Assembly (NCBI RefSeq): GCF_029846115.1
Contig: NZ_JARVZZ010000001.1
Location: forward strand, 1,674,001-1,738,000
Direction: 5' to 3'
Length of the DNA: 64,000 nucleotides
Origin: Serratia marcescens
GTDB lineage: Bacteria; Pseudomonadota; Gammaproteobacteria; Enterobacterales; Enterobacteriaceae
Shown here: positions 1-10,034 of the stretch, one piece after another
Layout: each line of letters begins with the position of its first letter
Position numbering within the stretch: the stretch's first letter is position 1
Notes under the pieces: generated by a model
Seen by the model: the letters and a program-made list of their open reading frames with translations, nothing else
Told to the model about the DNA's origin: nothing
Database searches by the model: none
Made by a program: the position numbers and the translations under genes

Positions 1-1305
1 GTTGAGCGTCGGTTCCATATGCAGACGGGTGGCGTCCGGGCTGTACGGGTTGACGCTGGTGAACTTGGCCGCCTGGCCGTAAATATGGAAATCGAACGGG
101 CCGAGGTCGTTTTTGTAGTAGTTCAGATCCAGCTGCGGCTGCACCTTATAGGTGTCAGACCGGGTACGGTCGGTGGTGTCGAAGATCTGGAACTGCTTGG
201 AACTCAGCGTGGCGTTCCAGTTCTCGTTGGCGTAGCCGAGGCTGAATTTCTGCGTGGCGTAGCCGTCGGTGGTGGAGCCGTATTTGGAGTCCAGATCGGT
301 GAAGTATTTGTAGTCGCTGACCTTGGTGTAGTCGACGTTGAAGCGCCACACCTGATCCATGACGCCGTTGTGGTTCCAGTAGAACAGCCAGCGTTTGCTG
401 TCGTCATTGTCTTTGCCGTATTCCTTGTCGTCCGGCAGCCAGTCGAACTCCATCAGGCCGAGGCCCGGCTGCACCAGATAACGGAACTCGGTCTGCCACT
501 GCAGGCCGCGCTTGGACATATAGTGCGGCGTGATGGTGGCGTCGTAGTTCGGCGCGATGTTCCAGTAGTACGGCAACATGAACTCGAAGCCGTTGTTGCT
601 GCCGTACTTGGCGTTCGGGATCAGGAAGCCGGAACGGCGCTTGTCGCCGACCGGCAGCTGCAGGTACGGGCTGTAGAACACCGGCACGCCGCCGATGCGG
701 AAGCGGGCGTTCCATACTTCCGCCACCTGCTCTTCGCGATCGTGGATCACTTCTGAACCGACCACGCTCCAGCTGTCATCACCTGGCAGACAGGAGGTAA
801 AGGTGCCGTTTTCCAGAATGGTGTAACGGTTGGCGCCGCGCATTTTCATCTTGTCGGCGTCGCCGCGCCCCTGACGGCCTACCATCTGGTAGTCGCCTTC
901 ATAGACATCGGTATCTTTGGTGTTCAGGTTCGACCAGGCCTTCGGGCCTTTCAGTTTGATCTGATTGTCGCTGTAGTGCACGTCGCCGGTGGCGGTGACG
1001 GTGCGCACCGGCTCCGCCTGGCCCGGGTTTTGCGTCTGGTTCAGCTCAACTTCTTTGGCGGTCAGGGTGCTGTTGCCCTGCTCGACATGCACGTTGCCGC
1101 TGAACAGCGCGCTTTTCGGGTAGTCGGCGCGCGAGTCATCGGCATTGATGGTCACCGGTTGGCTGTTCGGATCGCCGCTGACCAAAGGCTTGTCGTAAAC
1201 GGGAACGCCAAGCATGCATTGCTCGGCCAGATCAGCCAGCGCATGCTGACTGTAGAGTGCCGTCCAAATCATCGTGGCCAGCAGTGTTGGGAAACTTTTT
1301 TTCAT
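1..1305 (-). CDS. lptD: LptD, LPS-assembly outer membrane protein (3' end cut by window edge)
   Basis: LptD forms the outer-membrane translocon, with the lipoprotein LptE, that inserts LPS into the outer leaflet. The 435 visible codons are the N-terminal part of a protein that is about 780 residues in the family; the rest lies before base 1. A signal peptide covers about residues 1-24 (ending ...QHALA), followed by the periplasmic LptA-like jelly-roll domain and then the first part of the beta-barrel, rich in alternating aromatic residues. Cys30 and Cys172 match the N-terminal partners of the inter-domain disulfides in E. coli LptD. The ATG at 1305 gives the typical [10 protein letters not shown] start. 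It is divergent from djlA, as in E. coli. Identification is secure; only the truncation limits it. Confidence 0.95.
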   Translation of the reverse strand, partial: MKKSFPTLLATMIWTALYSQHALADLAEQCMLGVPVYDKPLVSGDPNSQPVTINADDSRADYPKSALFSGNVHVEQGNSTLTAKEVELNQTQNPGQAEPVRTVTATGDVHYSDNQIKLKGPKAWSNLNTKDTDVYEGDYQMVGRQGRGDADKMKMRGANRYTILENGTFTSCLPGDDSWSVVGSEVIHDREEQVAEVWNARFRIGGVPVFYSPYLQLPVGDKRRSGFLIPNAKYGSNNGFEFMLPYYWNIAPNYDATITPHYMSKRGLQWQTEFRYLVQPGLGLMEFDWLPDDKEYGKDNDDSKRWLFYWNHNGVMDQVWRFNVDYTKVSDYKYFTDLDSKYGSTTDGYATQKFSLGYANENWNATLSSKQFQIFDTTDRTRSDTYKVQPQLDLNYYKNDLGPFDFHIYGQAAKFTSVNPYSPDATRLHMEPTLN

Positions 1306-1532
1306 ACGCGGTTTTGGTGTTCCGTCATCAGAGGCGTCATGTCCGGCAAACGGTCAGAGACTATATTACTCATCTGCGTTGCGCTAGTGCTAAATCCAGC
1401 CGTTTACTTGCGTCGTCGTTAGGCGCAAAGATAAATGACAGGTATGATAATCCAAATTCTAGGAAAAATCGCCTGCACCCTTTCCTGAAGCGAAGGGGGA
1501 CGGCGGCTTTCGGCATGATAATTGAGGAGTAT

Positions 1533-2354
1533 ATGCAGTATTGGGGAAAACTGCTCGGCGTCATCGTCGCCATCTGGTCTGGCGCGGGATTCTGGGGTGT
1601 AGTTCTGGGGCTGATTATCGGTCACATGATCGATACGGCGCGCAGCAACAAGCGCAGCCGGGGGTTCTTCACCGACCAGCAAACGCGGCAAACGCTATTT
1701 TTCCGCACCACTTTTCAGGTGATGGGCCACCTGACCAAATCCAAAGGACGCGTTACCGAGGCGGATATCCAGATCGCCAGCCTGTTCATGGATCGCCTGC
1801 AACTGCACGGCGAAGCGCGCACCGCGGCGCAGCAGGCGTTTCGCGAGGGCAAACAGAGCCAGTTCCCGCTGCGTGAGACGCTGCAGCAGTTCCGCAGCAT
1901 CTGTTTTGGCCGCTTCGATCTGATTCGGATGTTTCTGGAAATTCAGATTCAGGCGGCGTTCGCCGACGGCTCGTTGCACCCGAACGAACGTCAGGTGCTG
2001 TACGTCATCGCCGAAGAGCTGGGCATTTCGCGCGCGCAGTTTGACCAGTTCCTCAGCATGATGGAGGGCGGGCGCCAGTTCGGCGGCGGTCAGCAGGGCG
2101 GGTATTCGCAGGGTGGCTATCAGCAGGCTCAGCGCGGCCCGACGCTCGACGACGCGTGCAAGGTGCTCGGCGTGCGCAGCAGCGACGATGCCGCCACCAT
2201 CAAACGCGCCTACCGTAAGCTGATGAGCGAACACCATCCGGATAAGCTGGTGGCGAAAGGCTTGCCGCCGCAGATGATGGAAATGGCCAAGCAGAAAGCG
2301 CAGGAGATTCAGGCGGCGTACGACCTGATCAAACGCGAGAAAGGCTTCAAATAA
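1533..2354 (+). CDS. djlA: DjlA, membrane-anchored DnaJ-like co-chaperone
   Basis: DjlA is a type III J-domain protein of the inner membrane that stimulates DnaK ATPase; in E. coli its overproduction induces capsule through the Rcs system. I chose the ATG at 1533 because it yields the family N-terminus ([10 protein letters not shown]), follows a GAGGAG ribosome site, and gives 273 residues against 271 in E. coli. Residues about 6-30 form the single transmembrane segment, rich in Gly as known for its dimerisation. A central TerB-like helical domain follows, then a Gly/Gln-rich linker, and a C-terminal J domain with the HPD triad at residues 235-237. An ERIC element starts two bases after the stop codon. 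A longer in-frame reading upstream is not supported by homology. Confidence 0.95.
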   Translation: MQYWGKLLGVIVAIWSGAGFWGVVLGLIIGHMIDTARSNKRSRGFFTDQQTRQTLFFRTTFQVMGHLTKSKGRVTEADIQIASLFMDRLQLHGEARTAAQQAFREGKQSQFPLRETLQQFRSICFGRFDLIRMFLEIQIQAAFADGSLHPNERQVLYVIAEELGISRAQFDQFLSMMEGGRQFGGGQQGGYSQGGYQQAQRGPTLDDACKVLGVRSSDDAATIKRAYRKLMSEHHPDKLVAKGLPPQMMEMAKQKAQEIQAAYDLIKREKGFK

Positions 2355-2356
2355 CG

Positions 2357-2482
2357 ATACCCGTCATACTTCGAGCTGCAGGTGCGTTGGCTGCCCGCGC
2401 TTACCCCGGTCACGTACTTTTTGTACGTTCCCGGGGCTGCGCTTAGTTGCCGCCTTCCTGCAACTCGAATTATTTAGGGTAT
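2357..2482. repeat. ERIC repeat (126 bp)
   Basis: Imperfect palindrome bounded by ATACCC and GGGTAT, with arms reading ATACTTCGAGCTGCAG on the left and CTGCAACTCGAATTATT on the right. The inner part, read on the minus strand, contains AGTACGTGACCGGGGTAAGCG-like sequence, close to the ERIC core AAGTGACTGGGGTGAGCG. Size and termini fit the enterobacterial repetitive intergenic consensus. It fills the space between convergent djlA and rluA and could fold into a long hairpin in transcripts from both sides. Confidence 0.85.
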
Positions 2483-2497
2483 CCCTGGGTGATGCGC

Positions 2498-3148
2498 TTA
2501 GAAATCCGGCTCGGCGCGAAAGTGCATCGGCGTCTGAAAAGCGGGATGGGTGATGCGCAGCTCTTGCGCATGCAGTTGCAGCCGCGGCGCCATCGCCTTG
2601 GCCTCCGGCGGGGCGTAGAAGCCGTCTCCGAGGATTGGGTGCCCCAGCGCCAGCATGTGCACCCGCAGCTGGTGCGAGCGGCCGGTGATCGGCGTCAGCA
2701 TCACGCGGGTGCTGCCGTCGGCGTCGCGTGACAGCACCCGATACTCCGTTTGCGCCGCTTTGCCGGTGTCAAAACACACCTTTTGCAGCGGCCGGTTCGG
2801 CCAGTCGCAGATCAGCGGCAAGTCCACCAACCCTTCGTCATGCGCCATATGCCCCCAAACGCGGGCGATATAGGATTTCTTCGGTTCGCGTTCGCGGAAC
2901 TGACGCTTCAGCTCGCGCTCGGCGGCCTTGTTGAGTGCCACCACGATCACCCCGCTGGTGGCCATGTCCAGCCGATGCACCGATTCGGCGGCCGGGTGAT
3001 CGGCCTGAATGCGGGTCATCAGGCTGTCTTTGTTTTCCGGCGCGCGGCCGGGCACCGACAGCAAGCCGCTGGGCTTGTTGACCACCATGATGTGTTCATC
3101 CTGATACAGGATGTGCAGCGGGTCCTGCGGGGGATTGTAGGGTTCCAT
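2498..3148 (-). CDS. rluA: RluA, 23S rRNA (U746)/tRNA (U32) pseudouridine synthase
   Basis: RluA converts uridine to pseudouridine at 23S rRNA position 746 and at position 32 of several tRNAs. The 216-residue protein matches the E. coli enzyme (219) nearly end to end. The catalytic aspartate is Asp61 in the motif HRLDMATSG, and the family motif GRSHQLRVHMLALGHPILGD lies in the C-terminal half. There is no separate S4 domain, as expected for RluA itself. It lies 57 bp downstream of rapA on the same strand; a strong hairpin in that gap may separate the two transcriptionally. E. coli has the same neighbours. Confidence 0.95.
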   Translation of the reverse strand: MEPYNPPQDPLHILYQDEHIMVVNKPSGLLSVPGRAPENKDSLMTRIQADHPAAESVHRLDMATSGVIVVALNKAAERELKRQFREREPKKSYIARVWGHMAHDEGLVDLPLICDWPNRPLQKVCFDTGKAAQTEYRVLSRDADGSTRVMLTPITGRSHQLRVHMLALGHPILGDGFYAPPEAKAMAPRLQLHAQELRITHPAFQTPMHFRAEPDF

Positions 3149-3173
3149 CTTGGCTCCGCGAAAAGGGCCGAAC

Positions 3174-3193
3174 GGGGAGGCGGCTGCCTCCCC
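3174..3193 (-). terminator. Perfect 8-bp hairpin between rapA and rluA
   Basis: GGGGAGGC and GCCTCCCC flank a 4-base loop. On the minus strand the hairpin lies just after the rapA stop codon (3206) and is followed by GTTCGGCCCTTTT rather than a clean U-run. It could be a partial terminator or an mRNA-stabilising hairpin between rapA and rluA. Confidence 0.5.
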
Positions 3194-3205
3194 GCGTCGC
3201 GCCGG

Positions 3206-6112
3206 TTACTGGTGGGTGACCACCACCAGACGAATGGCGTCCAGGCGCCAGCCTGCTTCATTGAGGTTGGCCAGCACCTGACGGCGGTTGAACTCCAGCG
3301 CTTCGACTTCGTCGTCGCGGATGTTCGGGTTGACCGCCTTCAGCGCTTCCAGACGCGCCAGCTCGGCGCTCAGCTTGTCGTCCGCCTCTTGCTTCGCCTG
3401 TTCGATAAGCGTGCGCGCCTGCGCTTCCACCAGGCTTTCCGCCTGCTGCAGCATGGCGTGCACGTCTTGCTGCACGGCGTTGACCAGCTTGCTGGAGGTG
3501 TGGCGGTTGACTGCGTTCAATTGGCGGTTGAAGCTTTCGAACTCGACCTGAGCCGCCAGGTTGGTGCCCTTGCGGTCCATCAGCATGCGGATCGGCGTCG
3601 GCGGCAGGAAGCGCGTCAGCTGCAGGTGTTTCGGCGCCTGGGCCTCCACCACGTAGACCAGCTCAACCAGCAGGGTGCCGACCGGCAACGCTTTGTTTTT
3701 CAACAGGGACACCGCGCAGCTGCCGGTGTCGCCGGACAGGATCAGATCCAGGCCGTTGCGGATGATCGGGTGTTCCCAGCTGACGAACTGCGCGTCTTCG
3801 CGCGACAGCGCCTGATCGCGGTCGAAGGTGACGGTGCAGCCGTCCTGCGGCAGGCCCGGGAAGTCCGGCACCAGCATATGGTCAGACGGCGTCAGCACGA
3901 TCAGGCTGTCGCTGCGGTCTTCCTGATTGATGCCGACGATGTCGAACAGGTTGAGCGCGAAGCCCACCAGGTTGACGTCGTTATCCTGCTCGGCGATGGC
4001 GGCGGCCAGCGCCTGGGCTTTGTCGCCGCCGTTGGAGTGCATCTCCAGCAGGCGGTCGCGGCCCTGTTCCAGCTGCGCTTTCAACTGATCGTGCTGCTGG
4101 CGGCAGGCGTGGATGAATTCGTCGAAGCCTTCCTGTTCGGTCGGCGCGGCCAGATAGCCGATCAACTGCTCGTAGCAGCTGTCGTAGATGGTGCGGCCGG
4201 TCGGGCAGGTGTGTTCGAAGGCATCCAGCCCCTCGTGGAACCAACGCCCCAGCACCGCCTGTGCGGTGTGTTCCAGGTAAGGCACCATGATCTGGATATC
4301 GTGCATCTGGCCGATACGGTCCAGACGGCCGATACGCTGCTCCAGCAGATCCGGGTTGAACGGCAGATCGAACATCACCAGTTGGCTGGCGAACTGGAAG
4401 TTGCGGCCTTCGGAGCCGATCTCGGAACACAGCAACACCTGCGCGCCTTCCTCTTCGGAGGCGAAGTAGGCGGCGGCGCGGTCGCGCTCGATGATCGACA
4501 GCCCTTCGTGGAACACCGCGGCGCGGATCGCTTCACGCTCGCGCAGTACCTGCTCCAGCTGCAGCGCGGTGTCGGCCTTGGCGCAGATCACCAGCACTTT
4601 TTCGTTGCGGTTGGCCAGCAGGTAGTCCAGCAGCCACTCGACGCGCGGGTCGAAGTTCCACCAGGTGGCATTTTCGCCCTCGAATTCCTGATAGATCTGC
4701 TCCGGGTATAGCATGTCACGCGCGCGCGCTTCGACGGACTTCTTGGCGCCCATAATGCCGGAGACTTTGATCGCGGTCTGGTACTGGGTCGGCAACGGCA
4801 GCTTGATCTGGTGCAGGTTGCGGTGCGGGAAGCCCTTCACGCCGTTACGGGTGTTGCGGAACAGCACGCGGCTGGTGCCGTGGCGATCCATCAGCATGGA
4901 AACCAACTCCTGGCGCGCCTGCTCGGCGTTGTCGCCTTCGCTGTTGGCGGCTTTGAGCAGCGGTTCGATGTCCTGCTCGTCGATCAGCTCGCCCAGCAGG
5001 TTCAGCTTGTCATCGGCCAGGCGCTCACCGCTCAGCAGCAGGGTGACGGCGTCGGCCACCGGGCGGTATTTCTGCTGCTCGGCGACAAACTCGCCGTAGT
5101 CGTGGAAACGATTCGGATCGAGCAGGCGCAGGCGCGCAAAGTGGCTTTGTTGGCCCAGCTGCTCCGGGGTGGCGGTCAGCAGCAGCACGCCGGGGATATG
5201 CTCGGCCAGCTGTTCGATCACCTGATATTCGCGGCTCGGCGCTTCTTCGCTCCAGGCCAGGTGGTGCGCTTCGTCAACCACTAGCAGATCCCACTGGGCG
5301 TCCGCCAGCTCTTCCAGGCGCTGCTTGTTGCGGCGCACGAAGTCCAGCGAGCAGATCACCAGCTGTTCGGTTTCGAACGGGTTGCTGCTGTCGAGCTTGG
5401 CTTCGGCGTAGCGGCTGTCGTCGAACAGCGAGAAGTAGAGGTTGAAGCGGCGCATCATCTCCACCAGCCACTGGTGCTGCAGCGTTTCCGGCACCACGAT
5501 CAGCACGCGCTCGGCGCGGCCCGCCAGCAGCTGCTGGTGGATGATCATGCCGGCTTCGATGGTTTTGCCGAGGCCGACTTCGTCCGCCAGCAGGACGCGC
5601 GGGGCATGGCGTTGGCCGACTTCATGGGCGATGTGCAGCTGGTGCGGGATCAGGCTGGCGCGCATGCCGCGCAGGCCGGCGAACGGCAGGCGATACTGCT
5701 CGCTCTGGTATTTGCGCGCGCGGAAACGCAGCGCGAAACGGTCCATGCGGTCAATTTGGCCGGCGAACAGGCGATCCTGCGGTTTGCTGAAGGTCAGCTT
5801 GCTGTCCAGCAGGACTTCACGCATTGCCACGCCGCTTTCCTGGGTGTCCTGGCGGGTGCCGATATAGGTCAACAGACCGTTTTCCTCTTTCACCTCTTCC
5901 ACCTGCAGCTGCCACCCCTCGTGGCTGCTGACGGTATCGCCCGGGTTGAACATCACGCGGGTGATCGGCGAATCGTTTCTGGCATAGAGGCGGTTTTCAC
6001 CGGTGGCGGGGAAAAGCAGGGTAATCATGCGCGCGTCCAGCGCCACGACGGTGCCCAGTCCTAATTCGCTTTCCGTATCGCTGATCCAGCGTTGACCAAG
6101 AGTAAAAGGCAT
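3206..6112 (-). CDS. rapA: RapA (HepA), RNA polymerase-associated Swi2/Snf2 ATPase
   Basis: RapA binds core RNA polymerase and uses ATP hydrolysis to recycle stalled polymerase. The 968-residue length equals that of E. coli RapA. N-terminal Tudor-like domains come first (start [12 protein letters not shown]), then the helicase core with Walker A in DEVGLGKT at about residues 176-183 and the DEAH box (VVDEAHH) at about 278-284. Motif VI-like GRLDRIGQ follows the second RecA lobe, and the protein ends ...VVTHQ as in E. coli. No strong Shine-Dalgarno precedes the ATG at 6112. It lies between polB and rluA, an order conserved with E. coli. Confidence 0.97.
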   Translation of the reverse strand: MPFTLGQRWISDTESELGLGTVVALDARMITLLFPATGENRLYARNDSPITRVMFNPGDTVSSHEGWQLQVEEVKEENGLLTYIGTRQDTQESGVAMREVLLDSKLTFSKPQDRLFAGQIDRMDRFALRFRARKYQSEQYRLPFAGLRGMRASLIPHQLHIAHEVGQRHAPRVLLADEVGLGKTIEAGMIIHQQLLAGRAERVLIVVPETLQHQWLVEMMRRFNLYFSLFDDSRYAEAKLDSSNPFETEQLVICSLDFVRRNKQRLEELADAQWDLLVVDEAHHLAWSEEAPSREYQVIEQLAEHIPGVLLLTATPEQLGQQSHFARLRLLDPNRFHDYGEFVAEQQKYRPVADAVTLLLSGERLADDKLNLLGELIDEQDIEPLLKAANSEGDNAEQARQELVSMLMDRHGTSRVLFRNTRNGVKGFPHRNLHQIKLPLPTQYQTAIKVSGIMGAKKSVEARARDMLYPEQIYQEFEGENATWWNFDPRVEWLLDYLLANRNEKVLVICAKADTALQLEQVLREREAIRAAVFHEGLSIIERDRAAAYFASEEEGAQVLLCSEIGSEGRNFQFASQLVMFDLPFNPDLLEQRIGRLDRIGQMHDIQIMVPYLEHTAQAVLGRWFHEGLDAFEHTCPTGRTIYDSCYEQLIGYLAAPTEQEGFDEFIHACRQQHDQLKAQLEQGRDRLLEMHSNGGDKAQALAAAIAEQDNDVNLVGFALNLFDIVGINQEDRSDSLIVLTPSDHMLVPDFPGLPQDGCTVTFDRDQALSREDAQFVSWEHPIIRNGLDLILSGDTGSCAVSLLKNKALPVGTLLVELVYVVEAQAPKHLQLTRFLPPTPIRMLMDRKGTNLAAQVEFESFNRQLNAVNRHTSSKLVNAVQQDVHAMLQQAESLVEAQARTLIEQAKQEADDKLSAELARLEALKAVNPNIRDDEVEALEFNRRQVLANLNEAGWRLDAIRLVVVTHQ

Positions 6113-6359
6113 ATATTGTCGGCTCGATTCTTTGTAAGTAAGTCTTGTTACCGGGCGGGAAGGGCCGCGGCACCTGTACTGAACGTCTGCTAATCCCGGT
6201 TTGTTTTAAATTTGACGGGCAATAGCCGTTCACGCCATGCAGACGTCGTGAGACGGCAGGGCTAAGCGTGGTTCAGTTTTGGGAAGGGCGCTATGGTAAT
6301 GGAAGGCGGCGCGTTCGTCACCTGCAAAACCGGATGATTTTTCTTAACCTGGCGCAATC

Positions 6360-8726
6360 TCAAAACAGCCCCATCTGCCCGGTGACCAGCGTGGTGAAGT
6401 CGTCGTGCAAGAAAGGGAGTATAGCGTCTGCCACCGGCTGCAGCTGGCGTTCGAGGTAATGCTGATAGTCGATGGGGGAATGGCGCGTCTCCAGCGGTTC
6501 CGGCCCGGCGACGGTCATCACGTAGCTGATCCAGCCGCCGTTCTGATACTGCAGCGGCCGCCCCTGGCTGCGGTTGTAGTCGTCGGCGATGCGCGCGGCG
6601 CGGGCGTGCGGCGGCACGTTGCGCTGATAGTCGTCGAGCTTTCTGCGCAGGCGTTTGCGGTACACCAGCTGATCGTCGAAGTCGCCGTTCAGGGTTTTGC
6701 CGACGTAGTCGCGCACATAGTCCTGATAGGGCTGCCGTTTGAAGATGCGCTGATAGAGCTGCTGCTGGAACTGCTGCGCCAGCGGCGTCCAGTCGGTGCG
6801 CACCGTTTCCAGGCCTTTGTACACCATCTCTTCCTCGCCGCCGGCGCGTGCGATCAGGCCGGCGTAGCGCTTCTTGCTGCCCTGTTCGGCGCCGCGAATG
6901 GTCGGCATCAGGAAGCGGGAATAGTGGGTTTCGAACTCCAGCTCCAGCGCGTTCTCCAACCCGAACTGCTGCTGCAGATGCTGCTGCCACCAGGCGTTGA
7001 CCCGCTGCACCAGCGCTCGGCCGATCTGCGCCGCCTGCTGCTCGTCATGCGGCTGTTTCAGCCACACGAAGGTGGAGTCGGTGTCGCCGTAAATGACCTG
7101 ATACCCTTCGGCTTCGATCAGTTCGCGGGTTTGGCGCATGATCTCGTGGCCGCGCAGGGTGATCGACGACGCCAGCCGCGGATCGAAGAAGCGGCAGCCG
7201 CTCGATCCCAGCACGCCGTACAGCGCGTTCATGATGATCTTCAGCGCCTGCGACAGGGGCTTGTTGTGCTGGCGCTTGGCGGCTTCGCGCCCCTGCCAGA
7301 TCTGCTCGACGATCGCCGGCAGGCAGTGTTTGCTGCGCGAGAAGCGGGCGTTGCGAAAACCGGGCACCGAATCGGCGTCGTTTGGGTGGCGCATGCCTTC
7401 CACCAACCCGACCGGATCGATCAGGAAGGTGCGGATGATCGACGGATACAGGCTTTTATAGTCCAGCACCAGCACCGAATCGTACAGGCCGGGCTGGGAG
7501 TCCATCACGAAGCCGCCGGGGCTGTGTTCCTCCGGCTGTTCGCCGAGGTTGGGGGCGACAAAGCCCAGGCGGTGCATGCGCGGCATATAGAGGTGGCTGA
7601 AGGCCGCCACCGATCCACCGCTGCGATCGGCCGCCAGCCCGGTGACGGTGGCGCGTTCCAGCAGGAAGTTGAGCAGGTCGGCCTTGGCGAAGATGCGCGT
7701 CACCAGCTCGCAGTCCTTCAGGTTGTAGCGGGCCAGCGCCGGTTTGTCTTCGGCGAAGCGTCGGTCGATCTCCGCCATGCGCTGATAAGGGTTGTCGATC
7801 GCCTTGCCTTCGCCCAGCAGCGCCTGCGAAACGTATTCCAGGCTGAAGGAGGGGAAGTTCCAGGTGGCGGACTTCAGCGCTTCGATGCCGTCGATGATCA
7901 GGCGGCCGGCGGCAGCGGCGAAAAAGTGGTTCTGTTTGAAGCCGTGCTCGCGCCACTCCAACAGGTTGCCGCCACGCCCCAGCCGCAGCGGGATCTGGTA
8001 GCGTTCGGCGTGCTTTTGCAGCACCCGCAGATCGAACTGTACCAGGTTCCAGCCGATGATGGCGTCAGGATCGTGGCGCTCCAGCCACGCGTTCAACCGT
8101 TCCAGCAGTTGGGGGCGGCTGGCGCAGTATTCCAGATCGAAATCCAGCGGCGCATCGCCGCCGTTGGCCGGCCCCAGCATGTAGACCTGCCGCTGGCCAC
8201 AGCCTTCCAGCGCGATAGAGTAAAGTTCGCCGTGGGCGGTAGTTTCGATATCCAGCGACACCAGCCTGAGCGTCGGGCGGTAGTCCGGCGCCGGCTTCAT
8301 CTGGCCGTTGAGCAAGGGCCCGCCGCCGTTGGCCTGGCCGTTGAACCACACCGGCGCGGTGATGAAGCGCTCCATCAGGTAGCGTTCGGGTGGGCGAATG
8401 TCGGCCTCGTAGACCGTAACGCCGCCTTCCCGCAGCAGTTTTTCCAGCTTGATGAGCTGACGGTGCTGGCGGCAGTACAGCCCCAGCATCGGGCGGTGAT
8501 GAAAATCCGTCAGTGCCAGCGGTTTCAGTTCGACTTGCCGTTCTTCGCGCAGCAGCAGTTCCGCGCGCGGCTTTTGTTCGGCGGGGATAAACGCTACCGA
8601 GGTTTGCGGCGGCAGGCGCAGCTGACGCGGGCCTGCGTCGGTCGCCAGCCAAAATTCGACCTCGGTGCCGGCGGGCGTGTCGCGCCAGTGGCGAGTGAGC
8701 AGGAAACCCTGTTGCAGTGCTGTCAT
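6360..8726 (-). CDS. polB: DNA polymerase II (family B, SOS-inducible)
   Basis: Family B polymerase with 3'-5' proofreading, used in replication restart and some translesion synthesis. The 788-residue protein (E. coli 783) shows the exonuclease I motif SLDIETT with Asp159 and Glu161, the polymerase motif [10 protein letters not shown] at about residue 420, and motif C YGDTDS at about 545. A LexA-like box lies in its promoter 82 bp upstream, consistent with the SOS control of E. coli polB (dinA). In E. coli the ara genes follow upstream; here a DedA-family gene does. The 246 bp between polB and rapA hold no recognisable gene. Confidence 0.97.
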   Translation of the reverse strand: MTALQQGFLLTRHWRDTPAGTEVEFWLATDAGPRQLRLPPQTSVAFIPAEQKPRAELLLREERQVELKPLALTDFHHRPMLGLYCRQHRQLIKLEKLLREGGVTVYEADIRPPERYLMERFITAPVWFNGQANGGGPLLNGQMKPAPDYRPTLRLVSLDIETTAHGELYSIALEGCGQRQVYMLGPANGGDAPLDFDLEYCASRPQLLERLNAWLERHDPDAIIGWNLVQFDLRVLQKHAERYQIPLRLGRGGNLLEWREHGFKQNHFFAAAAGRLIIDGIEALKSATWNFPSFSLEYVSQALLGEGKAIDNPYQRMAEIDRRFAEDKPALARYNLKDCELVTRIFAKADLLNFLLERATVTGLAADRSGGSVAAFSHLYMPRMHRLGFVAPNLGEQPEEHSPGGFVMDSQPGLYDSVLVLDYKSLYPSIIRTFLIDPVGLVEGMRHPNDADSVPGFRNARFSRSKHCLPAIVEQIWQGREAAKRQHNKPLSQALKIIMNALYGVLGSSGCRFFDPRLASSITLRGHEIMRQTRELIEAEGYQVIYGDTDSTFVWLKQPHDEQQAAQIGRALVQRVNAWWQQHLQQQFGLENALELEFETHYSRFLMPTIRGAEQGSKKRYAGLIARAGGEEEMVYKGLETVRTDWTPLAQQFQQQLYQRIFKRQPYQDYVRDYVGKTLNGDFDDQLVYRKRLRRKLDDYQRNVPPHARAARIADDYNRSQGRPLQYQNGGWISYVMTVAGPEPLETRHSPIDYQHYLERQLQPVADAILPFLHDDFTTLVTGQMGLF

Positions 8727-8799
8727 AACCCCTTCGTCTTCCGCCGGGCGGCGTGCGCGACATCCAGCGAGATGTCGGTTTTGGCGCTAATATAGATAA

Positions 8800-8823
8800 A
8801 TTATAGTATGTGTTTTTATACAG
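8800..8823 (-). promoter_or_regulatory. polB promoter -10 element with LexA-like SOS box
   Basis: On the minus strand, CTGTATAAAAACACAT (8808-8823) matches the LexA consensus CTGT-N8-ACAG with one mismatch in the last half-site. A perfect TATAAT -10 lies just downstream at 8800-8805, so LexA bound here would cover the promoter. Sequence and position resemble the SOS box of E. coli polB as I remember it. The site could also influence the divergent gene at 8941. Confidence 0.7.
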
Positions 8824-8940
8824 TCATTGTCCATCGGCGTTCGGCGCTGCCAAATACGCATACAATTCATCGATTGACTCGCCAGCGGCGCCGCTGGAAA
8901 ATCCTCGGCCCCGTTTGGCCGAATAATCCGCAGAGGTGTA

Positions 8941-9711
8941 ATGGAAGCCTATTTACAAGATTTGATCACCCAGTCACTGGCTTTCACCCTGATGGTCGTC
9001 CTGCTGGTCGCTTTTCTCGAGTCGCTGGCGCTGGTGGGGCTGCTGCTGCCCGGCACGGTGATGATGGCCAGCATCGGCGCCCTGATCGGCAGCGGCAAGG
9101 TGGACTTCTACTACGCCTGGGCGGCGGGGATCGTCGGCTGCCTGCTCGGCGACTGGATCTCCTATTTCGTCGGTCGCGCCTTCAAAGGGCCCTTGCACCG
9201 CTGGTCGTTCCTGAAGAAGAACAAAGCGCTGCTCGACAAAACCGAACACGCCTTGCACCAGCACAGCATGGCGACCATTCTGATCGGCCGCTTCGTTGGC
9301 CCGACGCGCCCGCTGGTGCCGATGGTGGCCGGCATGCTCGATCTACCGCCGTACAAGTTTGCCTTGCCGAATATCATCGGTTGCCTGACCTGGCCGCCGG
9401 TCTATTTCTTCCCCGGCATCCTGGCGGGCGTGGCGATCGACATTCCCGCCGGCGCCAACAGCGCGATGTTCAAGTGGTTGCTGCTCGCCGCGGCGCTCAC
9501 GATCTGGCTGGCTGTGTGGCTGAGTTGGCGCTGGTGGCGTGAGGATAAGCGCAGCGCCGATCGGCTGAGCCGTTGGCTGACGCCGCTGCGGCTGCGCGTG
9601 GTGTGCGGATTGAGCTGGCTGGCGGCGCTGGCAGTCGGTTATCTACTGAGCCAGCAGCCCTTGATGCCGGTGTATCGGCACCTGCTGTGGCAGGTGCTGT
9701 CCGGGCAATGA
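8941..9711 (+). CDS. yabI: DedA-family inner membrane protein (YabI-like)
   Basis: The DedA family comprises polytopic membrane proteins linked to membrane homeostasis and now to lipid (undecaprenyl phosphate or phospholipid) translocation; the role of YabI itself is not settled. The 256-residue protein has the family signatures: the E-S-x-x-x-x-G-L-x-x-P-G segment near residues 26-40 and GRFVGPTRPLVPMVAGM in the middle, with several hydrophobic helices. A ribosome site AGAGGTG lies just upstream of the ATG. Position relative to the thi genes matches E. coli yabI, except that ilvBN is inserted between yabI and thiQ here. Confidence 0.88.
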   Translation: MEAYLQDLITQSLAFTLMVVLLVAFLESLALVGLLLPGTVMMASIGALIGSGKVDFYYAWAAGIVGCLLGDWISYFVGRAFKGPLHRWSFLKKNKALLDKTEHALHQHSMATILIGRFVGPTRPLVPMVAGMLDLPPYKFALPNIIGCLTWPPVYFFPGILAGVAIDIPAGANSAMFKWLLLAAALTIWLAVWLSWRWWREDKRSADRLSRWLTPLRLRVVCGLSWLAALAVGYLLSQQPLMPVYRHLLWQVLSGQ

Positions 9712-9715
9712 TTGC

Positions 9716-9731
9716 GGGGGCGTAAGCCCCC
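9716..9731. terminator. Hairpin between convergent yabI and ilvN
   Basis: GGGGGC-GTAA-GCCCCC sits four bases after the yabI stop and seven bases before the ilvN stop codon on the other strand. It is symmetric, so it could serve both genes. U-runs are weak on both sides (CTTCGT on plus, GCAAT on minus). Confidence 0.55.
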
Positions 9732-9737
9732 TTCGTA

Positions 9738-10031
9738 TTACTGGAAGAACGCTTCCAGCTGTTCAAATACCCGCACGTCTTCGCTGTGGCGCTTCACCTG
9801 CAGCACGTCTTCCAGCTTTTCCACCTGGCTGATCATTTGCTCCAGCCGCTGATCGTCGGCGACCAATAGCCAAATGCGGCTCTGCTGGCCGTCCTTCAGC
9901 GGCAGACACAGAATGCCTTCGACGTTGAACGCGCGGCGAGCGAACAGCCCGCAAACGTGCGACATGACGCCGGGATGGTTGCGCACGGCCAGCTCCAGGA
10001 TCACCTGGGGTTTATCTTGTGGTTGCAGCAT
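9738..10031 (-). CDS. ilvN: IlvN, acetolactate synthase I regulatory (small) subunit
   Basis: Regulatory subunit of the AHAS I isozyme, carrying the valine feedback site. The 97 residues form a single ACT domain starting ...[23 protein letters not shown], which matches E. coli IlvN (96 residues) and is shorter than IlvH (163 residues) encoded at 31.4 kb. It begins three bases after the ilvB stop codon, so the two are surely co-transcribed. The hairpin at 9716-9731 follows its stop. Confidence 0.95.
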   Translation of the reverse strand: MLQPQDKPQVILELAVRNHPGVMSHVCGLFARRAFNVEGILCLPLKDGQQSRIWLLVADDQRLEQMISQVEKLEDVLQVKRHSEDVRVFEQLEAFFQ

Positions 10032-10034
10032 GGC

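Noticed and set aside
1257..1532. N-terminal extension of DjlA by 92 codons
   Set aside because: Would run through the lptD start and promoter region; homology and the ribosome site support ATG 1533.
3149..3205. Possible small RNA between rapA and rluA
   Set aside because: Only 57 bp, explained by a hairpin and no promoter is visible.
2750..4711. Open frame of 653 codons on the + strand
   Set aside because: Antisense to rapA; composition (Gln, Val, His, Arg rich) is typical of the complementary frame of a GC-rich gene.
6405..8795. Open frame of 796 codons on the + strand
   Set aside because: Antisense to polB, which has all family B motifs; no recognisable domain in the antisense product.
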